A stretch of DNA of 25,391 bases from Candidatus Woesearchaeota archaeon (GTDB taxonomy: Archaea; Nanobdellota; Nanobdellia; Woesearchaeales; GW2011-AR4): positions 1 to 25,391 of the forward strand of contig DUHN01000034.1 in the NCBI GenBank assembly GCA_013330825.1. The letters are read 5' to 3'. The notes under the pieces were generated by a model. The model searched no databases and was not told where the DNA came from. It saw only the letters and a program-made list of their open reading frames with translations. How positions within the stretch are numbered: position 1 is the stretch's first letter; each line of letters begins with the position of its first letter. Of the stretch, positions 22,934 through 25,391 are shown piece by piece. Made by a program: the position numbers and the translations under genes.

Positions 22934-23707
22934 ATGGCTGACGGAAAGACCATAGGCATCATAAGCCTGAAAGGAGGAGTCGGGAAAACGAGCTCGGTGG
23001 CGAATCTCGGCGCCGCGCTCGCATCGGAGTTCGGCCGGAAGGTGCTGGTGGTGGACGCCAACTTTTCCGCCCCGAACCTGGGGCTCCATCTCGGGCTCAT
23101 CAATCCGAAGATAACGATACACGATGTCCTCCTCGGCAGGTGCAAGGCGGAAGACGCAGTCCACGAGCACAAGGCGGGGTTCCACCTGATCCCGGGAGCA
23201 TATGTGTCAAGGAAGGTGCGGCCGTCCGCCCTGAATGACAGGATCAGCCATCTGAAGGAGCGGTATGACGACATCGTGATAGACTCCTCCCCAAACCTGA
23301 ACGAGGAGATGCTCGCGACGATGATGGCCTCCGACGAGCTCCTCGTGATCACCAGCCCGGACTACCCGACCCTCAGCGCGACATTGCGGGCCGTCAGGCT
23401 CGCGCGGCAGAAGCGGACGCCGATTACCGGCATCGTGCTCAACAAGGTGAGGGGCAAGAAGTTCGAGCTCAGGACCGAGGACATAGAGCATGCCGCGCAG
23501 GTCCCCGTGATCGGCGTGCTTCCCGAGGACATCAACATGCTCGAATCGGTCTCTGTCGCCACTCCGCTCGTGCTGCACAAGGGGAGGTCTGACGCGGCCA
23601 TCGCGTACAAGAAGCTGGCCGCCCGGCTTATCGGGAGAGAATACCGGGATCCGCGGCTGCTGCAGCGCCTGAAGTCGGTGCTCGGCATGGGGCCGCGGGA
23701 AAAGTAA
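22934..23707 (+). CDS. minD: MinD/ParA-family ATPase
   Basis: A 257-residue P-loop ATPase of the MinD/ParA/Mrp group. The deviant Walker A is KGGVGKTSS (about residues 13-21), then VLVVDANFSAPNLGLHLGL for switch I, DDIVIDSSPNLNEE for Walker B, and GIVLNKVRGKKFEL in the nucleotide base region. Archaeal MinD-like proteins position structures such as archaella, pili and chemosensory arrays or take part in segregation; the exact cargo here is not visible, though the window carries a pilus motor. I see no MinC, MinE or ParB partner beside it and cannot tell whether the C-terminal helix RLLQRLKSVLGM is a membrane-targeting helix, though its amphipathic pattern would fit. ATG 22934 is preferred over 22889, which lies in the TATA element. 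Confidence 0.9.
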   Translation: MADGKTIGIISLKGGVGKTSSVANLGAALASEFGRKVLVVDANFSAPNLGLHLGLINPKITIHDVLLGRCKAEDAVHEHKAGFHLIPGAYVSRKVRPSALNDRISHLKERYDDIVIDSSPNLNEEMLATMMASDELLVITSPDYPTLSATLRAVRLARQKRTPITGIVLNKVRGKKFELRTEDIEHAAQVPVIGVLPEDINMLESVSVATPLVLHKGRSDAAIAYKKLAARLIGREYRDPRLLQRLKSVLGMGPREK

Positions 23708-23732
23708 GTGGGGGTTTCCGAGCCGGAGAAGG

Positions 23733-23747
23733 TTTTTCTATGGTTTT
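23733..23747 (+). terminator. T-rich terminator candidate after minD
   Basis: Two T runs, TTTTT and TTTT, lie 25-40 bases after the minD stop in the short gap before the convergent glyS gene. Confidence 0.35.
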
Positions 23748-23759
23748 GCCTTGGACAGT

Positions 23760-25295
23760 TCAGTTGCCGGAGACGATCTTGCCCACGCCTTCAAGGGAAG
23801 CCCCCTCGATCAGCTTCCGCAGGGTGTCCCGAATCCCCTCGACAGGAACGCGTGCCTGCGTCGTGGAATCCCTGTCACGGATGGTCACGGTGCCGTCCTC
23901 CAAACCCTCGAAGTCGACGGTGATGCAGAACGGCGTCCCCAGCTCATCATTGCGCGCATACCTTCTGCCCACCGTGCCTGATTGGTCATAGGCGCAGTGG
24001 AATTCCTTTGACAGTTCAGCGTAGATCTCTTTTGCCTTTTTTATCAATGGTTCTTTGTTGACCAGCGGGAAAATGCCGGCCTTTATTGGCGCCAGCTTGG
24101 GGTGGAGGTGCAGGACGATGTTCTCCCGTTCCCTGCTGTGCTCATATCCGTCGAAGAGGAAGACAAGGGCCGCACGCTCCACTCCCTGTGCAGGTTCGCA
24201 GATGACGTGGGGGATGACTTTCTTCTTCGTCTCTTCATCGTGGAGGCTTAAATCAGCTTTGGAGTGTTTCATGTGCTGGGTAAGGTCAAAATCGGTCCTG
24301 TTCGCAAAGCCCTGGAGCTCTTTCCATCCGAAGGGAAACTGGTATTCCAGATCCCAGGTGTCGAAGGCGTAGTGGCTCAGTTCATCCTTGACGTGCTGCC
24401 GTATCCTGAAATGGTCTGGTTTCGCGCCGAGCGCGATGAACCACTTGTGCATGGTCGCCATCCAATAGGCATGCCAGGGGGTCTTGATGACATGGCCCTG
24501 GAGAGCGTCTTTGACGGACATTTTTGCCATATCCCTGCCTTCCTTCTGCATCCCCCGGGAATAGACATAAAGTTCGTGGTCCTCCACTTCCCCGATGAAG
24601 GGGCAGTCGCCGTATTTCCCAGGATGGACAAAATACTCAATCTCCATCAGTTCGAATTCCCGCATCCTGAAGAGGAAGTCCCTCGGGGAGATCTCGTTCC
24701 TGTACGCCTTGCCGACCTGCGCGATGCCGAAGGGGAGCTTCAGCCGCGCGTTTTCGGCGATGAGGCGAAAGTCAGCGAACATGAGCTGGGCGGTCTCCGG
24801 GCGGAGGTACGCGGTCGATGTCGCCGTTTTGGTCGGCCCGACAGTGGTCTCGAACATGAGATTGAACGCCTTCGGCTCTCCGAGGGCCGCGTTTCCGCAC
24901 TTGGGGCACTTGAGGTTGTTCTTCCGGATAAGGCCGGAAAGCTCGTCAGGGGCCATTCCTGCGGTTTGGATCTTGAGCTTGTCCTCGACCAGGTGGTCGG
25001 CCCGGTGGCGCGCGTTGCATTTCCCGCACTCCACCAGGATATCGGCAAAGCCGCCCACATGGCCCGATGCCTTCCACACAGATGGATGGGTGATGATCGA
25101 GCCGTCCATGCCCGCGATGTCCTGCCTGCCATGCACGAAGGACTGCCACCATGCCGCCTTGATGTTGTTTTTGAGCTCCACTCCCGCGGGCCCGAAGTCG
25201 AAGAAGCCGGACAGCCCGCCGTACACCTCCGCGGTGGGATAGACAAATCCCTTCCGCTTGCAGAACGAGGCCATGTCCTCAATGGTGATGGTCAT
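23760..25295 (-). CDS. glyS: Glycyl-tRNA synthetase, dimeric (alpha2) type
   Basis: Class II synthetase that charges tRNA-Gly. The 511-residue product is the archaeal/eukaryotic alpha2 form: CKRKGFVYPTAEVYGG and GFFDFGPAGVELKNNI at the start, GSIITHPSVWKASGHVGGF, a zinc-binding insert with CGKC and CPKC, motif 2 in AYRNEISPRDFLFRMREFE, and motif 3 in GVERAALVFLFDGYE. A C-terminal anticodon domain follows (LAPIKAGIFPLVNKEPL, then QSGTVGRRYARNDELGTPF). All expected parts are present. Start ATG at 25295 has a TATA element about 26 bases upstream. It converges with minD at a 52-base gap. Confidence 0.96.
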   Translation of the reverse strand: MTITIEDMASFCKRKGFVYPTAEVYGGLSGFFDFGPAGVELKNNIKAAWWQSFVHGRQDIAGMDGSIITHPSVWKASGHVGGFADILVECGKCNARHRADHLVEDKLKIQTAGMAPDELSGLIRKNNLKCPKCGNAALGEPKAFNLMFETTVGPTKTATSTAYLRPETAQLMFADFRLIAENARLKLPFGIAQVGKAYRNEISPRDFLFRMREFELMEIEYFVHPGKYGDCPFIGEVEDHELYVYSRGMQKEGRDMAKMSVKDALQGHVIKTPWHAYWMATMHKWFIALGAKPDHFRIRQHVKDELSHYAFDTWDLEYQFPFGWKELQGFANRTDFDLTQHMKHSKADLSLHDEETKKKVIPHVICEPAQGVERAALVFLFDGYEHSRERENIVLHLHPKLAPIKAGIFPLVNKEPLIKKAKEIYAELSKEFHCAYDQSGTVGRRYARNDELGTPFCITVDFEGLEDGTVTIRDRDSTTQARVPVEGIRDTLRKLIEGASLEGVGKIVSGN

Positions 25296-25316
25296 GGCGT
25301 TTAGTGGGGCTGGGCG

Positions 25317-25326
25317 TTATTTAAAG
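25317..25326 (-). promoter_or_regulatory. TATA box for glyS
   Basis: On the minus strand CTTTAAATAA is centred about 26 bases upstream of the glyS start, predicting a leaderless mRNA. Confidence 0.6.
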
Positions 25327-25334
25327 GTTATTGT

Positions 25335-25391
25335 ATGCGGAATGAAGCAAAGAAAGCCATGTTCGCCTTTCGGCTCGCGAACTCTTGGCGC
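25335..25391 (+). CDS. Possible start of a divergent gene (partial)
   Basis: From ATG 25335 an open frame of 19 codons (MRNEAKKAMFAFRLANSWR) runs off the right edge. The lysine- and alanine-rich start is plausible for a protein and the AT-rich spacer could serve both strands, but the fragment is too short to identify or to rule out chance. Confidence 0.25.
   Translation, partial: MRNEAKKAMFAFRLANSWR

Noticed and set aside
22405..23352. 315-residue minus-strand frame spanning the OB-fold gene and minD
   Set aside because: It crosses two divergent promoters and both real genes in another frame, with low-complexity Arg-rich ends.
24264..25304. 346-residue frame on the plus strand
   Set aside because: It mirrors glyS, whose motifs are complete on the other strand.
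1..25391. CRISPR array, insertion sequence, phage or toxin-antitoxin locus
   Set aside because: No regularly spaced direct repeats, transposase, integrase or paired toxin gene was seen; the RHH gene is coupled to tadA, not to a toxin.

Overview
The window reads as a GC-rich archaeal chromosome segment. Archaeal marks are two tRNA genes with bulge-helix-bulge (BHB) introns, TATA-type promoter elements about 25 bases ahead of many start codons (apparently leaderless mRNAs), an archaeal-type methionine aminopeptidase, a dimeric-type glycyl-tRNA synthetase, a GT3-like (eukaryote-like) glycogen synthase, an RPA/SSB-like OB-fold protein and a TadA/TadC type IV pilus motor pair. Pervasive gene fusion, tiny intergenic gaps and a small two-helix membrane protein that I recall from CPR bacteria and DPANN archaea suggest a DPANN-like lineage. 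This placement is an inference; no rRNA is present.

Region 1 (1-9129) is a histidine island. After a partial gene and a HAD hydrolase come an intron-containing tRNA-His(GUG), then hisG, hisC fused to a HAD phosphatase, hisB, hisH, hisF, a hisA-hisI-hisE triple fusion and hisD. The genes overlap or lie 1 base apart. hisS (histidyl-tRNA synthetase) follows from its own promoter. Together they cover every step from ATP plus PRPP to histidine, and then the tRNA and the enzyme that charge it. hisG begins only 32 bases after the tRNA and I see no promoter between them, so the tRNA and the operon mRNA may share a transcript.

Region 2 (9130-12283) holds a homoserine kinase with an insertion of about 180 residues, a convergent methionine aminopeptidase, and an AT-rich, frameshifted PD-(D/E)XK nuclease-like gene that is probably a foreign, decaying insertion.

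Region 3 (12239-15944) is a two-gene glycogen operon: GT3-like glycogen synthase and glycogen debranching enzyme.

Region 4 (15952-21855) is a divergent cluster around an AT-rich promoter region. A coiled-coil protein and a UPF0114-like membrane protein lie to the left. A 46-residue ribbon-helix-helix protein translationally coupled to a TadA-like ATPase, then a double-domain TadC-like platform protein, lie to the right. No pilin or prepilin peptidase is visible.

Region 5 (21892-25391) holds the small two-helix membrane protein, a tRNA-Phe(GAA) that only folds if two introns are removed, an OB-fold ssDNA-binding protein divergent from a MinD/ParA ATPase, glycyl-tRNA synthetase, and possibly the first codons of another gene. 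I saw no CRISPR array, insertion sequence, attachment site or origin.
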